Source: Limonium bicolor
Taxonomy: Eukaryota > Streptophyta > Magnoliopsida > Caryophyllales > Plumbaginaceae
NCBI GenBank assembly: GCA_023374045.1
Contig: CM041777.1
Span: forward strand, 483,391,594-483,455,593
Reading direction: 5' to 3'
DNA length: 64,000 bases
Of the stretch, positions 1 through 10,159 are shown piece after piece; position 1 is the stretch's first letter; the number at the start of each line of letters is the position of its first letter. The position numbers and the translations under genes were made by a program. The notes below the pieces were generated by a model. It saw only the letters and a list, made by a program, of their open reading frames with translations. It had not been told where the DNA came from and made no database searches.

Positions 1-631
1 ACCACTTAAGGGAGCTTCCAGAGTCCTTCAACCCCAATGTGATCAGCATTGGTGTTGAATTATCCTTCCACCCCAATTTGTGTTCGGTTTCCCTTGATCG
101 CCAGCAAATCAAGTTCCACCTCCCACCTCCATTCAAACAGACAGCTCGTCAAACATTATTTCATTTTCTATCTTCTTAGTCTTGCTAGTCATAATCACAC
201 ACATACATTTTCCAATTTATATAGTTCACTTACTTACTTACTAATCATCTCACCAAATATTACTACATCTTCTCCAACTACTATACTTAGGAAATTCATG
301 GGTATAATATCCCATTAATTTGCTATACCAAATTTATACTCATAAAATACATCGGCTTCATGCCGATTTATACTCATTACATACATCGGTTCCATACCGA
401 TTTATACTCCTCAAGTCTCCCATACGTACTCATTCCTTATACTGTTATCCATCGGGGTCCTCATTCCCCTAGATTTTCTCTACTCCTTTCCTATCTTTAT
501 TTCCAAATTACACAATGAGTGAATACAAGTGTTTATGTAACATAAGTATCAATTGTCAAAACAAATTCTTTTGCGCTATGCGCATTGTAGTTTACGCACC
601 TATCACGTAAACATACATTTCACGGTTTTCA

Positions 632-668
632 CTCTACCCCCCTTAAAAGGGATTACGCCCACGTAATC
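632..668 (-). promoter_or_regulatory. Internal polypurine tract with adjoining hairpin
   Basis: On the minus strand a perfect hairpin (stem GATTACG, loop TGGG; plus positions 651-657 and 662-668) is followed directly by TTTTAAGGGGGGTAGAG (plus 632-648). The same pair is present in LARD-2 at 25955-25990 and in altered form in the Tekay-like element at 59015-59050. It resembles the terminal polypurine tract next to the LTR but lies well inside the element, so it is a candidate secondary plus-strand priming site. Confidence 0.6.
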
Positions 669-1498
669 TGCCATGTGTCAATGTTGAACATTGGTCGAAG
701 GCATTCAGCCGTCATGGAGTGGTTCAGCTTCCATGCGGTCTATTATACGATGTTCCTTGGACAATGGGTCTTAACCGTATTACCGGCTTGTCCCTGTATC
801 GAGAATTTTCATCGGAGTTATTCAACTCTTAACCGGGTTCGGTTCTAGCCTAAATGGCTTTAAGGCATTGCTGATTAACCTTTTGTTCACTAGGTGTATT
901 TCACTTAGAACTCTGGGCCCACTAGCTTCTGCTGCGCGACCCTGATAGCTTGGGTTATTTGTTATCTTAAACGTGCTACACATCGCCTTTTTATCCCTCT
1001 TATTGTGGGAATAAGGTTTATTGACCAAGTGTGATGTTCTTTTACCGTACGCGAGCTCAATGAGTTTTAGATTTATAACCAGCTCTCTGGCAATCTATAT
1101 ACATACTGCTTGTACTCCCATGATTATTCGTTGGGTTCCTCCGACTTATTGTCGTTGAGGTCGAGCCACTACTTAGTTGTGGTGCTTCCTCTATTGTCAG
1201 TAGCTTCTGACTTATGCCCATTATCTGATTCTATACAAGTGTTCTTTATTTGTATGACCTTGCATTTTCTATGCATTGGTCCTAGTGACTTTCTTAAGTC
1301 TCCTTTCACTTTTATTCCTATGGAATCCACATCATGAGATTTTCGGTGTGTTTCACACTCTTCGTGCTTCTTTGGCCTTAGGCCGCACAGTTTGTTTCTA
1401 AGCTTTTGCTTAACTGGCTTATGCCATGTTCGTTGGTGAAAGGAAGAATTTACCACTACTTACACTTCCGTATTCCTAGCTATCCCACTAGATCATTA

Positions 1499-1591
1499 AC
1501 TGCACAAGTGCAATACCAAAACACTCAGTCCTACAGAGTGCAGAGGCGTAAACTCTTGGCAGTAACTCTCTCATGAGATTGCAATAGGAAT
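1499..1591 (-). other. Conserved structured block of the LARD interior
   Basis: About 92% identical by eye to 26706-26800 in LARD-2, with roughly 7 differences in 92 positions, much higher than the flanks. It contains small palindromes: TGCA-CAAG-TGCA here becomes TGCG-CAAG-CGCA in LARD-2, a paired change that keeps the stem; CACTC...GAGTG and a TCTCATGAGA palindrome follow. No protein reading frame shared by the two copies explains the conservation. Role unknown; a packaging or dimerisation signal is one possibility. Confidence 0.55.
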
Positions 1592-3555
1592 GATCGTTAC
1601 TCCTTCCGGTGGTGCTTCATCATTTGGTGCAGACTCCTGGCTTGTTGCCCGGTCTATCTACCATCTTGTATTATCAACTCCATAGCATTGGGTGATTATT
1701 CGCATACGTTGGTCGCCTGCTGCGCACCATGTTCTTACGGATTCCACCGTATTGGTTTACATGGCATCCGCTGTTGCTAGCTTCCGCTCATGCATTTCCA
1801 CTATTTATATCATGGTTCAGCGTTTAAACTTCTGAGCTACTTGAGGGTTATTCACTTATACTTTACGTTTCCACATGTCGTGTTCCTTCTGAACCGATCA
1901 CTCCTTGGTTGTTAACAGTTGCTATTTGAAGCTTATTTGACATCGCTTGGCAGTAATTGCATGTTCAAGCTTCACTACATTAGTAGTTCTGAAAGGAATG
2001 TACTTTCAGATGTTTATTGGTGGTATCCTCTTCTTGGGATCCCCGTGTTCACCGCTCTCGCGGTCTTACATTTATGAGGGGTATCCTTGCTCATTGGTTA
2101 TTAACCCTTATTTTGTGTCGTCCTTGACCACTTTCCATGTGGTTCACAACTGGTTTTGCAACCGTTGAACTCTGTATTGTAATAGCTTCATGGCATATTA
2201 GCCATATTGCCTAGAGCTCTGCTCATTATAGGCTATTTCAAGTGATTATTTCTCGTAAGCCATCGCTGGGTTTGAAGGTGATACTGGGCTCCATAACAAG
2301 ATCGTCGCATCACGCTTCCGTTTGTTGGAGACTCTTTTTGTATCTCGATATGATCGGTACCATTTATTACTTTGGGGGTATCCCCTGTCAAGTGGGATCC
2401 CCTCGGTTTCTAACCGGATGTTCGTTCCGATTGTGGTGTTCTTACCCCAACATCTCGTTCAACTGTGTTGACTTGATACCCTTTATGGATTGCTCCTGGG
2501 TATTATGATTATACGGTGGCATCTGGCTGACATTTATGAGTATGTGCAGTTTGTGATCCTACCTTATGGTTTTTGATCTGAGTTATCCTGTTTAGGGTTA
2601 TAACATCTCCCGTTCTTAGGGTAGATCATTGGTGTTTTTCCATATGTTATAACTGGTTTGATATTCTCTTTGATGGTGCATGGTATTTTTTTTTTCGGTA
2701 CCTTATAAGATTCCCCTGTGTGTTGTGGTAGTTGTCCTAGGAATTTCATCCTGTTCCTTGAACATTGATGTGTTAATGTTAGGCATTTTCCTTACAGTGT
2801 TTAGACTGGGTATTCCTTCCAGTTATCATACTTTACTTCAATATCTTCAAGACATATTCAATGTCTTTATCCAGTTATTAATGCTTCTTGAACTTTTAAC
2901 TCTTAATCACTTTCCTGGAGTGAGTTCTTGACTCCTTAGCTTGTAGCTTATATGAGTTTCTTTGCTCGTTTTGGGTATCCAACTGTTCTGTTTTGAATTA
3001 CTTATGGTCCGTAGAGAGGAGTTGACTACTTCCCGTGTTTCGTACACTACATGTATACATACATGGGGTACCTTGTTGGTACGTTACCACTTACCTGACT
3101 ATTTGTCGGGCCCGCAAGCTCCTTCGGAGTGCGGTCGTCCCACATCCCGTATTTGGGTACACTCGTAGTGCTCGTCACACGCCTAGGTGAAGTATTCTAC
3201 CGTAAACTCCTCTTGTATCATTCTATGATACTCACCGTAATTCCTTTGGTTTTAAAAATCCGAGGGTTTTTTTAAGAAGGGTTATGGTTTTGAAAGAAAA
3301 ATTTTGGGTTTTAAGATGACAGTTCGGTGTTAAAAGAAGTTCTTCATGGCATTGCCATGTCTGAGGTCTTGACCAAGTCCAGCTCCTCGCTGACTGGTAT
3401 GTTCTTAATACAATGGTCGGGCCGTTAGGCCTTTCCAAGGTTTCACTGTTTCAAATTCTTAGGATTAGTGATCCTATAGTTGCTCCATTCGTCATAGTGG
3501 CACTTTAGCAAGTTTTGCGGGTTGTTAAAAGTCTTCCAACCGTCTTGTAGTTGCT

Positions 3556-3576
3556 GCACTTGCCCTGGGCAAGTGC
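3556..3576 (-). other. Perfect 9-bp hairpin in LARD-1 interior
   Basis: GCACTTGCC, loop CTG, GGCAAGTGC. The counterpart in LARD-2 (28758-28777) keeps both arms with a two-base core AT instead of CTG, within otherwise diverged sequence. Confidence 0.6.
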
Positions 3577-4442
3577 GTGGGTAGGTTATTTTTCGGTTAA
3601 CGTATACCAGTTACGGTATCGTTTCCATCCATATTTGGTGGTCTTATTAGATCTTCCTTTGATCTTTTGATCTTGGTGATCAATATCCTGAGTCGCTTCT
3701 CAGTGTACTTGACATGATTGTCATCAATCCGGTGTCTCACACCTTCACTATGGTCAACAAGACTTGACTTATCCTTAGGACTCACGTTGTAGTCCTACAG
3801 GTGTATGTTTAAGGAATACTTTCATTGTCACCTGAACTATGTTTTTCGGTTATTTTGGCCTCTTGGTGTGTAGGTTTGGTGCTAATCCAACCTCGACTAA
3901 CTCCTTAATCGGCTTGTATACCGTTGTTGGTATTATCAAGTATTACAGTCCGTAGAATCTTTGTCTCGGGTTTATTACTCTATCATCCTTGCTTCATTGC
4001 GCGGTTGTGCTTCCCTTCTCGCCACCTGCGCATGGTTCTTGCGACTGCGAAGCATGTCGCCCCATGGTGCCGTAAATTTCATTATCCTGTTTAGGATCTT
4101 CAGTCTACGATCATTAAATGCGGTTGTTGTTGTTTCAAAGGGAACCGTATTCGGGATTTCCGGTTCTCGGAATCTACTGTATGACACGTTCCTTTTCTAA
4201 TAAGGTTTATTTTTGCAACTGCCAGATCGGGTTTACCCGAGTGTAAGAGGTCCTTCCATCTCTCTGGCGTTCTTCTCCCAACTTAATACCGTGGGTTGCG
4301 GAGGGCAGGTATGGTTGTTGTAGTAGGTTTCCGGTTCACCCAGAAGTTCCTAACTAGCGTATCTCACACGCTAACACTCAACCCTTAGCCCTAAGTCTCT
4401 AATTCCTAACTCGGTATTTTTCTAAACTCGGTATTTCATCCA

Positions 4443-4469
4443 TCAGAGCGATACTTCGCTCTGATACCA
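4443..4469 (-). promoter_or_regulatory. tRNA-iMet primer-binding site inside a hairpin (LARD-1)
   Basis: The minus strand reads TGGTATCAGAGC (plus 4458-4469), complementary to the 3' end of plant initiator tRNA-Met, five bases inside the LTR end. The plus sequence TCAGAGCGA-TACT-TCGCTCTGA (4443-4464) is a perfect inverted repeat, so most of the primer site can fold back on itself. The same arrangement is kept in LARD-2. Confidence 0.85.
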
Positions 4470-4474
4470 CTTTT

Positions 4475-6476
4475 TGTAACACCCCTACCACTAATACCGT
4501 CGTTACTATACAAATACTTACCTTCGCAGCGGATAATACATACACAACGGCGGGTGTACAATGCCGCTAATCACCCACGTGACTAACAAGGCCAGCTACA
4601 CTACTACATACTATCGGTCTGATGAATTGAACATACCGAGTGCTCTACACATACCTTACTTTCCCTTGCATACTCAACCATAATTCAATTACAACTCCAA
4701 TATAATACTATACCGAGTCTACTACAATCCTTAAATTACCGATACAGTTTGGACTTCCAAATTCACCTTATAATTCGAATACAAATCCCATAATTAAACT
4801 ACCCATTCCTCACAAATTACTTACTTTCTAAGTGCAAGGGGTGTCCCACTTAGTACGCTTCTGCATTCTACTTCTAACTATCCAAGTGTAGCCACCGGTC
4901 TCTTACCTTGACCATATCCGCTTCGGGTACCTGCACACTAAAAACATTCCCCCTAGGGGTTCTGCTTACGCTGAATATGACTTTCGCATATACCGCGTGC
5001 TAACCGCGGTACGCCGACTACTTTGGGTCGGATGTACATGGAGTTCATTTTACATGCATACATACATACTATTACCACTCAATACAATTAACAATACTTA
5101 CTTACTTATACTAGGTTCAATACCTACCAAGGAAGACACGTTGTCCGTCAACCGCTCATTAGTTATTCGTTCGCAAAGTTTCCACCAAGCTTAATCTTAC
5201 TTACTCGTTGTTTTACTCACGTTGCGCTCACTACCTTACTCGTTATTACTCATGCTCTACTCAGTACTCACTACTACTATTACTTACTCTTACTCAGTAC
5301 TCATCACTTGCTCTCGCATACTCAATACCCATACTCCTCTCCTTACTCATACTTACTCATTGCTCGGTACTCATTACATACTCATACTTACTCATCACTC
5401 AATACTCATTACTTTACTCATACATACGCAATACTCAATACTCGTTACTTTTGGCCTCCGGGCGGAGTCATACACAAGACCAGCCACCGGGCCTACAAAT
5501 ACAAAGGGCTGTACACTCAGCTCCTCAATATATGAACGTCCATTTTTACTGGACTACTCAAATTCCCAACACTCCTCTCTCGGAGTATCTTACAATCTCA
5601 TGGATTAGCCTATAAGTATCTCTCTCGATAACCTCCACTAGCTTAAGGAATTACCACCGTCTAGTATCCTCAGATTTAACGGTTTCCCCAACGTATCGAA
5701 TACTCTCATGTTCGGGACATTACTTACATCAGTCGGGTCCTCTCATAGTGGGTCGACTAATTTTCTAAGGGGTTTAGAGATCCCTCATTATTCTTTACTA
5801 CTCCCATGGTCCACGTCTTACTCTACCATCAATACCTCTATCAAGGTTACTTCAGATTCCCCCACTACTTATTGTTTTGTGGGGTTGTTTATTTCGGTTC
5901 TCTTACCGTTAACGGGAGGTTACTACTCCCGTGCACTCTCCCACATTCCAGTAAGTTCATTGGTTTGCGTTATCGTTTGTTGGTTCGTTAGCTTAGTGCG
6001 TTTCTACGTTTTCGTTAGTTCACAACATAACTCGTACTACGAGTCACTAACAACAAGACTCATCTATGAGTCGGTCTACACACTAAGGCAAGCCACACAA
6101 TCAATCAAGAAGGGTTAGCTCATACAACATACAACAAGACATACAATGAACGACAATAAACTGTTTTCGCGCTTTAGTCTTGATTAGCCGGCATACAACA
6201 CACAAATCAACGTAACTCGGTTAGCATACGGGGCATGAGAAAATCATACCTTTTACGGGGTTAGCTTTACCGTGTGTTCCCTTGTCCCTTGGTTCACACT
6301 TGTTCCACTGATAATGTTTCCAACATTGTTATTAATACTATGCTCATATGATACACAAATAATTACTACTCCCGTACTTACCCCGTTATTTCGGTATACT
6401 TAATGTTCTTATACTCTCAACTTTCTTAATACTTTTCATACTTGTTTTCCTACTCATATACTTGCTTTCTTACCAT
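4475..6476 (-). repeat. LARD-1 LTR, outer part (left of TR-GAG insertion)
   Basis: Begins TGTAACACCCC next to the primer-binding site, which makes it the start of the right LTR in plus coordinates. No gene. It contains a CCCC-TA-GGGG palindrome at 4950-4959 in the place where LARD-2 and the Tekay-like LTR carry comparable C-run/G-run palindromes, and the simple repeat at 5198-5452. The last five bases ACCAT (6472-6476) are the target duplicated by the TR-GAG insertion. Confidence 0.8.
5198..5452. repeat. Degenerate (TTACTCA)n-type simple repeat
   Basis: About 250 bp built from variants of TACTCA and TTACTCA (TTACTCG, TACTCAC, CATACTCA), lying in the LARD-1 LTR. Open frames here are by-products of the low-complexity sequence. 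No comparable expansion is seen in the LARD-2 LTR, so it is probably local to this copy or lineage. Confidence 0.75.
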
Positions 6477-6714
6477 TGATAAGCCGCAGACTTATCATAT
6501 TTTATGTGCTAGATTTAGTATTATAATTATCTAAATAAGGTTAAATATATGTTATTTATGTTATATTATGTGTTAAAGTATATTATTTGTACAGACTTAT
6601 GTTTTTATGAGTTTTCTGTGCAAGGAATGATTTTCTAGGCAAAAGTTCAGATGATGCCGGACTCAATGCATGATTAATCCTGCACGGCAAGAGCATAGAT
6701 CGGAAAAGGAGCTT

Positions 6715-6849
6715 TGCCGGATACGATGCCGGGTAGATCTCATCCGGCATAAGTGAAGAGTCGCCACGGTTGACTAGACGATGGCAGTTATTGACCGTTG
6801 GAGATTTATCTAGTGCCGGGTGTGATGCCGGGTATATCCTACCCGGCAT
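6715..6849 (+). other. CCGG-type hairpins in TR-GAG LTR (first cluster)
   Basis: Two clear hairpins in AT-rich sequence: ATGCCGG (6726-6732) with CCGGCAT (6744-6750), and a perfect 9-bp stem ATGCCGGGT (6825-6833) with ACCCGGCAT (6841-6849) around a 7-nt loop. Related but weaker modules lie at 6650-6690 and 6914-6945. Duplicated in the 3' LTR. Confidence 0.75.
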
Positions 6850-7547
6850 ATGCACTGTTTCGCGCGGAATTGGCGGTTTCGACCATTAATAGTTAGGCAC
6901 ATTTCCCACGTGTGCCGGCTACTGGTGATCCGGGCGACGCCCGACAACGACATTTTGAAGCCCTATAAATAGGCCGTGAATCTACATCATTTGGCACACT
7001 TCAACATACCAAATCCACACCATTTACACTTCATTTCCGCCTCATTACATCAGTTGGTGTCCAAAGAACGTCTGCAGATCCATCCACGCAAAAGAAGAAG
7101 AAGACCTTGACGGGTTAAGGCTATTAACATCTCCTTCTCCCCCTTTGTATTCTCTTCTTGTAGTTGTGTGGATGGTGATGTAGAATCCTTGTTAGGTTTT
7201 TGGTTAGGGAAGATTTCCTTGTAAACTCTTATGACCATTTATGGAATTTTCAAGTTTCTTAACCCGAGTTCTAATCTTCATGCAAAGTAGAATGAAGTAG
7301 CTATTTATTCTCTTATCTCTAAGTCCTATTTAATGTTCACAAGACAAGAATAGGATAGATTAGGATTTTGGTAATCTTTAACATTGTCTTCTGCGCCTCA
7401 GCGGGAACAAGACTTAGGTTTAGGGTTAATCTCTTATTTCCCATTATTCTGTTGTATTCGCGGCATTAGCTATGCACGATGCAAGTATGAATATTGAGTT
7501 CCTTTTGTCGGAACCGAATGGAAGTGGAAGTGTTTTATGAAATGTAC

Positions 7548-7640
7548 GATGCCGGATGTAGTGCCGGATGGAAGTTGTCCGGCACATTCAAGGCCATGAA
7601 TCTGCCGGGTAGCGGAGATCCGGCATGTCACCCGGCATAT
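7548..7640 (+). other. CCGG-type hairpins in TR-GAG LTR (second cluster)
   Basis: GTGCCGG (7561-7567) pairs with CCGGCAC (7579-7585); TGCCGGGT (7603-7610) pairs with ACCCGGCA (7630-7637) and encloses a further CCGGCA. Same design as the first cluster and the leader modules. Confidence 0.7.
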
Positions 7641-7977
7641 GCATTTTGCGAGACCAAATCCTCTTTGAGACTTGCCACCTTTGATTATTGGTCTTACGTT
7701 TCCCTTACATTGATAATCTTCCCAAATCAAAGTTAGTTTATTTAGTTTCCTTAGTTTAGAATCACATTTACTTTTCCCCCTTATTATTATAGGATAGGCT
7801 TTTGCCCGGATTATGACTAGTTTCTATAAGTCCCTTGGGTTCGATACTCTCGGTCGTAATATACTTACACTATACTCCGACCGGGTTTTATTTTGCTACC
7901 CGTAGTAGAGTTGTAGGATTAGTTATTATTTTATTCTTTTGTATATAGTTTTCCCTACAATTTTCTTGTTAGCAAAT

Positions 7978-7995
7978 TGGCGCCGTTGCCGGGGA
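7978..7995 (+). promoter_or_regulatory. tRNA-Asp primer-binding site
   Basis: TGGCGCCGTTGCCGGGGA lies three bases after the 5' LTR and is the exact complement of the plant tRNA-Asp 3' end (TCCCCGGCAACGGCGCCA). tRNA-Asp priming is typical of the Athila lineage, in line with the Gag. Confidence 0.92.
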
Positions 7996-8096
7996 CTTGG
8001 AATTAGTCCAAGTCCTAAATTGGTAAAACGCGCTATTCTTTATTCTTTAATTCTTTTATTCTTTAATTTAATTTGTTCATTTTATTTTCAGTTGAA

Positions 8097-8187
8097 TGTG
8101 CCGGGTACACTGCCGGGTGTTCTACATCCGGCATCTTGGAGGAAGTCCTACGCCGGATAGAGTTTACCCGGCGCACGACCCGGCATA
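8097..8187 (+). other. Structured leader module 1 of TR-GAG
   Basis: GTGCCGGGT (8098-8106) can pair with ACCCGGC..CAC (8166-8176); inside are TGCCGG (8111-8116) with CCGGCA (8128-8133) and a small hairpin TTGGA-GGAAG-TCCTA (8136-8150). One of three related modules spaced about 220-235 nt apart between primer site and gag, where retroelement packaging signals usually lie. Confidence 0.7.
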
Positions 8188-8317
8188 ATCAAACTTCAAC
8201 TTTTACTTCGCATTGTCCTTTTTCGAATCTTTGATTTGTCTATAAATATTCTTTTTCATTGCTCTTTTATGTTAACTTCCTTTACCTTTCCCATTTAATT
8301 TTCTTTTCGAGTTTGAA

Positions 8318-8409
8318 CGCGCCGGGTGGTATGCCGGGTAACTTCAACCCGACATTAGTGGAGGAAGTCCACTGCCGGATACAACTAACCCAGTAACTTG
8401 TCCGGCATC
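8318..8409 (+). other. Structured leader module 2 of TR-GAG
   Basis: Same design as module 1. The central hairpin is AGTGGA-GGAAG-TCCACT (8357-8373), with GGAAG kept as the loop; outer GCCGGGT and CCGGCAT arms are partly eroded (ACCCGACAT, ACCCAG). Confidence 0.7.
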
Positions 8410-8554
8410 TTCAAATTATTTTCAGTTTTAAATTATTTTCGTAAAATGTTAAATTCCTCATAGTATTCTATTATTTTCTTACACCATTCGCTTAGATCTC
8501 TCTTCTAATACTTCCTAATTGTTGATTCTTTATTTTTTTTGAGATTCGCAGAAG

Positions 8555-8643
8555 ACCGGACGCGACACCGGGTACTCTTAACCCGACAGTATTGGAGGAA
8601 GTCCAATGCCGGGTGCCGTGCACCCAGCACCGTGTCCGGCATA
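8555..8643 (+). other. Structured leader module 3 of TR-GAG
   Basis: Central hairpin ATTGGA-GGAAG-TCCAAT (8591-8607); outer arms CCGGACGCG and CGTGTCCGG remain complementary with a mismatch. Compared with module 2, the second base of the stem and its partner have both changed (G-C to T-A), so pairing is kept. It ends about 120 nt before the gag start. Confidence 0.7.
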
Positions 8644-8761
8644 ACCAAAACTTCATTTCTTCTTGTATTTTCGTAATTTTAATATGTCATTATATTATTT
8701 CATTTATTATTACGAAGTATTATAACGTTTTCTCTTGCTCCTCCTGAAGTTATCAAAGTGA

Positions 8762-10030
8762 ATGCTTCTGCGGTCCACGAATTCTCCTGAAGATTTAGCA
8801 GATTTAGACCCAGAAATCGAGAGGACTCTTCTTCGCTCCATTCGTCAACGAAGAAGAAACCAACAACACCTACCTCCTACATCAATGGCAGAACCTACCG
8901 TCCATAACATAAACCGGCCTTCTAACCAAGGCCAAAAACCAGCAATCGACCTTCCTCTACTTCCACAAAACGAATACGATGAATGGCAAAAACTTAAGCC
9001 ATATCATCAAATTAGATGTATAAAGGAGTTGGGTCTTTTCGATGGTACAAACCCGGACGATGCCTTGCTCCATGTCACCAAATTTTTACAACACACAAAC
9101 AGCCTAACCTCCACAAACAATGTCCTCCAATACGCCAGACTTTCTCTCTTTCCCCATAGCCTTACGGGGAACGCCAGCAAGTGGTACCACAGTCTAACCC
9201 CTAGTACCATCACCACATGGGAGGACATGGCAACCAAGTTTTATGACAAATTCATGCCCCCTAGTCGCACCTTGGAGATGATCGCCGACATTTACAACTT
9301 TAGACAACCTAGCTCGGAGAACATCTGTGAGACTTGGGACAGATTCAAAGGGTTGCTGCGCACATGTCCACACCACGGCCTCACCAACGAACAACTATCT
9401 CAGTTGTTCTACAAAGGATTGGTTAACCAGTGCAAGACAATGATCCTATCCTCTCTTGGTGCAGACATATTGAAGAAGCCTGGAGATCAATTCCTTAGTG
9501 GAGTTGAATCTATTTGCGAAGAGATAAGAGATTGGGCCACCGGTGGAACCAGGGGTAGTACCGCTGGTTTATATCAAGTGGGAGAGGGCGATGCTAAATT
9601 TGACAAACTTATGCAAAGTCATGAGCAGTTGTTGGAGAGCAACGCTCAAACGTCCACGAAGGTTAGCGCTCTACAGAAAAGGGTGGAGCAAATAGCAATG
9701 AACAAACTTCCTCAACAGGCGAATGTGGTTAGTGCACGACCACACGCTCCAAGCCCTGACATGCCTGACTTTCAGAATGTTGAGGAAGTCAACTATGTGA
9801 GTAACCAAGGGTATCGGCAGCCATGGCAACAGGGGAACCAACCCCCTCAACACTTTCAGAGTCAATCCGGCTACCAGGGAGGTCCAAGGCAATACAGACC
9901 ATCCCACCTTGCATCCTCATCAGAGGCTGAAATGGCTGAACTTCGTGACATGATGTCAGCCCTGATGAACAAGACCCAGGACACTCACAACGAGATCTCG
10001 ACCATTCGCAAAGAGCACAAATCGTTGTAG
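8762..10030 (+). CDS. Gag capsid protein of Athila-type retroelement
   Basis: 422 codons, the only long intact reading frame in the window. Gag forms the cytoplasmic virus-like particle that packages the element RNA. An Athila-like start, DPEIERT (residues 16-22) followed by an Arg-rich stretch, precedes a retrotransposon gag domain at about 90-240, with landmarks FDGTNP (93-98), WYHSL (141-145), TTWEDMATKF (151-160), FMPPSRT (164-170) and CPHHGL (202-207). The tail is Gln-rich (about 350-380) and ends in a probable coiled coil. No CCHC knuckle is seen. The TAG stop at 10028 is followed in frame by 42 open codons up to TAG at 10157, including a degraded form of the Gag-end motif usual in Athila (NAVTLRSG), so the annotated stop is probably premature or read through. 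G+C is higher than in its surroundings. Confidence 0.9.
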   Translation: MLLRSTNSPEDLADLDPEIERTLLRSIRQRRRNQQHLPPTSMAEPTVHNINRPSNQGQKPAIDLPLLPQNEYDEWQKLKPYHQIRCIKELGLFDGTNPDDALLHVTKFLQHTNSLTSTNNVLQYARLSLFPHSLTGNASKWYHSLTPSTITTWEDMATKFYDKFMPPSRTLEMIADIYNFRQPSSENICETWDRFKGLLRTCPHHGLTNEQLSQLFYKGLVNQCKTMILSSLGADILKKPGDQFLSGVESICEEIRDWATGGTRGSTAGLYQVGEGDAKFDKLMQSHEQLLESNAQTSTKVSALQKRVEQIAMNKLPQQANVVSARPHAPSPDMPDFQNVEEVNYVSNQGYRQPWQQGNQPPQHFQSQSGYQGGPRQYRPSHLASSSEAEMAELRDMMSALMNKTQDTHNEISTIRKEHKSL

Positions 10031-10159
10031 TTGCAATTACAACAACTTCTGACGCAACCAAGACAGCAAGGTCAACTCCCATCTCAAACGCAAACAAATC
10101 CACCGGAGCATGCGAATTCGGTCACTATCCTGCCCAGGATCTCAAATGATGCCAAATAG

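Larger units (their letters stand above)
1..4474 (-). other. Non-coding interior of LARD-1
   Basis: About 4.5 kb without a credible coding region; open frames are all under 100 codons and match nothing I recognise. It is not random decay: several blocks are kept in LARD-2 while their surroundings have diverged, namely the hairpin/polypurine module at 632-668, a 93-bp block at 1499-1591, a CTCC-TTCG-GAG-containing stretch at 3119-3146, and a perfect hairpin at 3556-3576. Selection on RNA or DNA structure rather than protein is the natural reading, but this is inference. Confidence 0.7.
6477..7974 (+). repeat. 5' LTR of TR-GAG
   Basis: Starts TGATAAGCCGCAGACTTATC and ends TTCTTGTTAGCA. A TATA-like TATAAATAG at 6963-6971 is a candidate promoter. 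The two LTR copies differ by scattered substitutions and many one-base indels. Several GCCGG-type hairpins are embedded (separate entries). The open frames here are not genes. Confidence 0.9.

Noticed and set aside
4458..4469. tRNA gene suggested by tRNA-like bases
   Set aside because: Only the 12-nt primer-binding complement of tRNA-iMet is present (likewise at 29530 and 43960, and tRNA-Asp at 7978); no cloverleaf.
5208..5615. Overlapping 128-136 codon frames rich in Tyr, Ser, Leu and Thr
   Set aside because: Translations of a TTACTCA-type simple repeat in an LTR.
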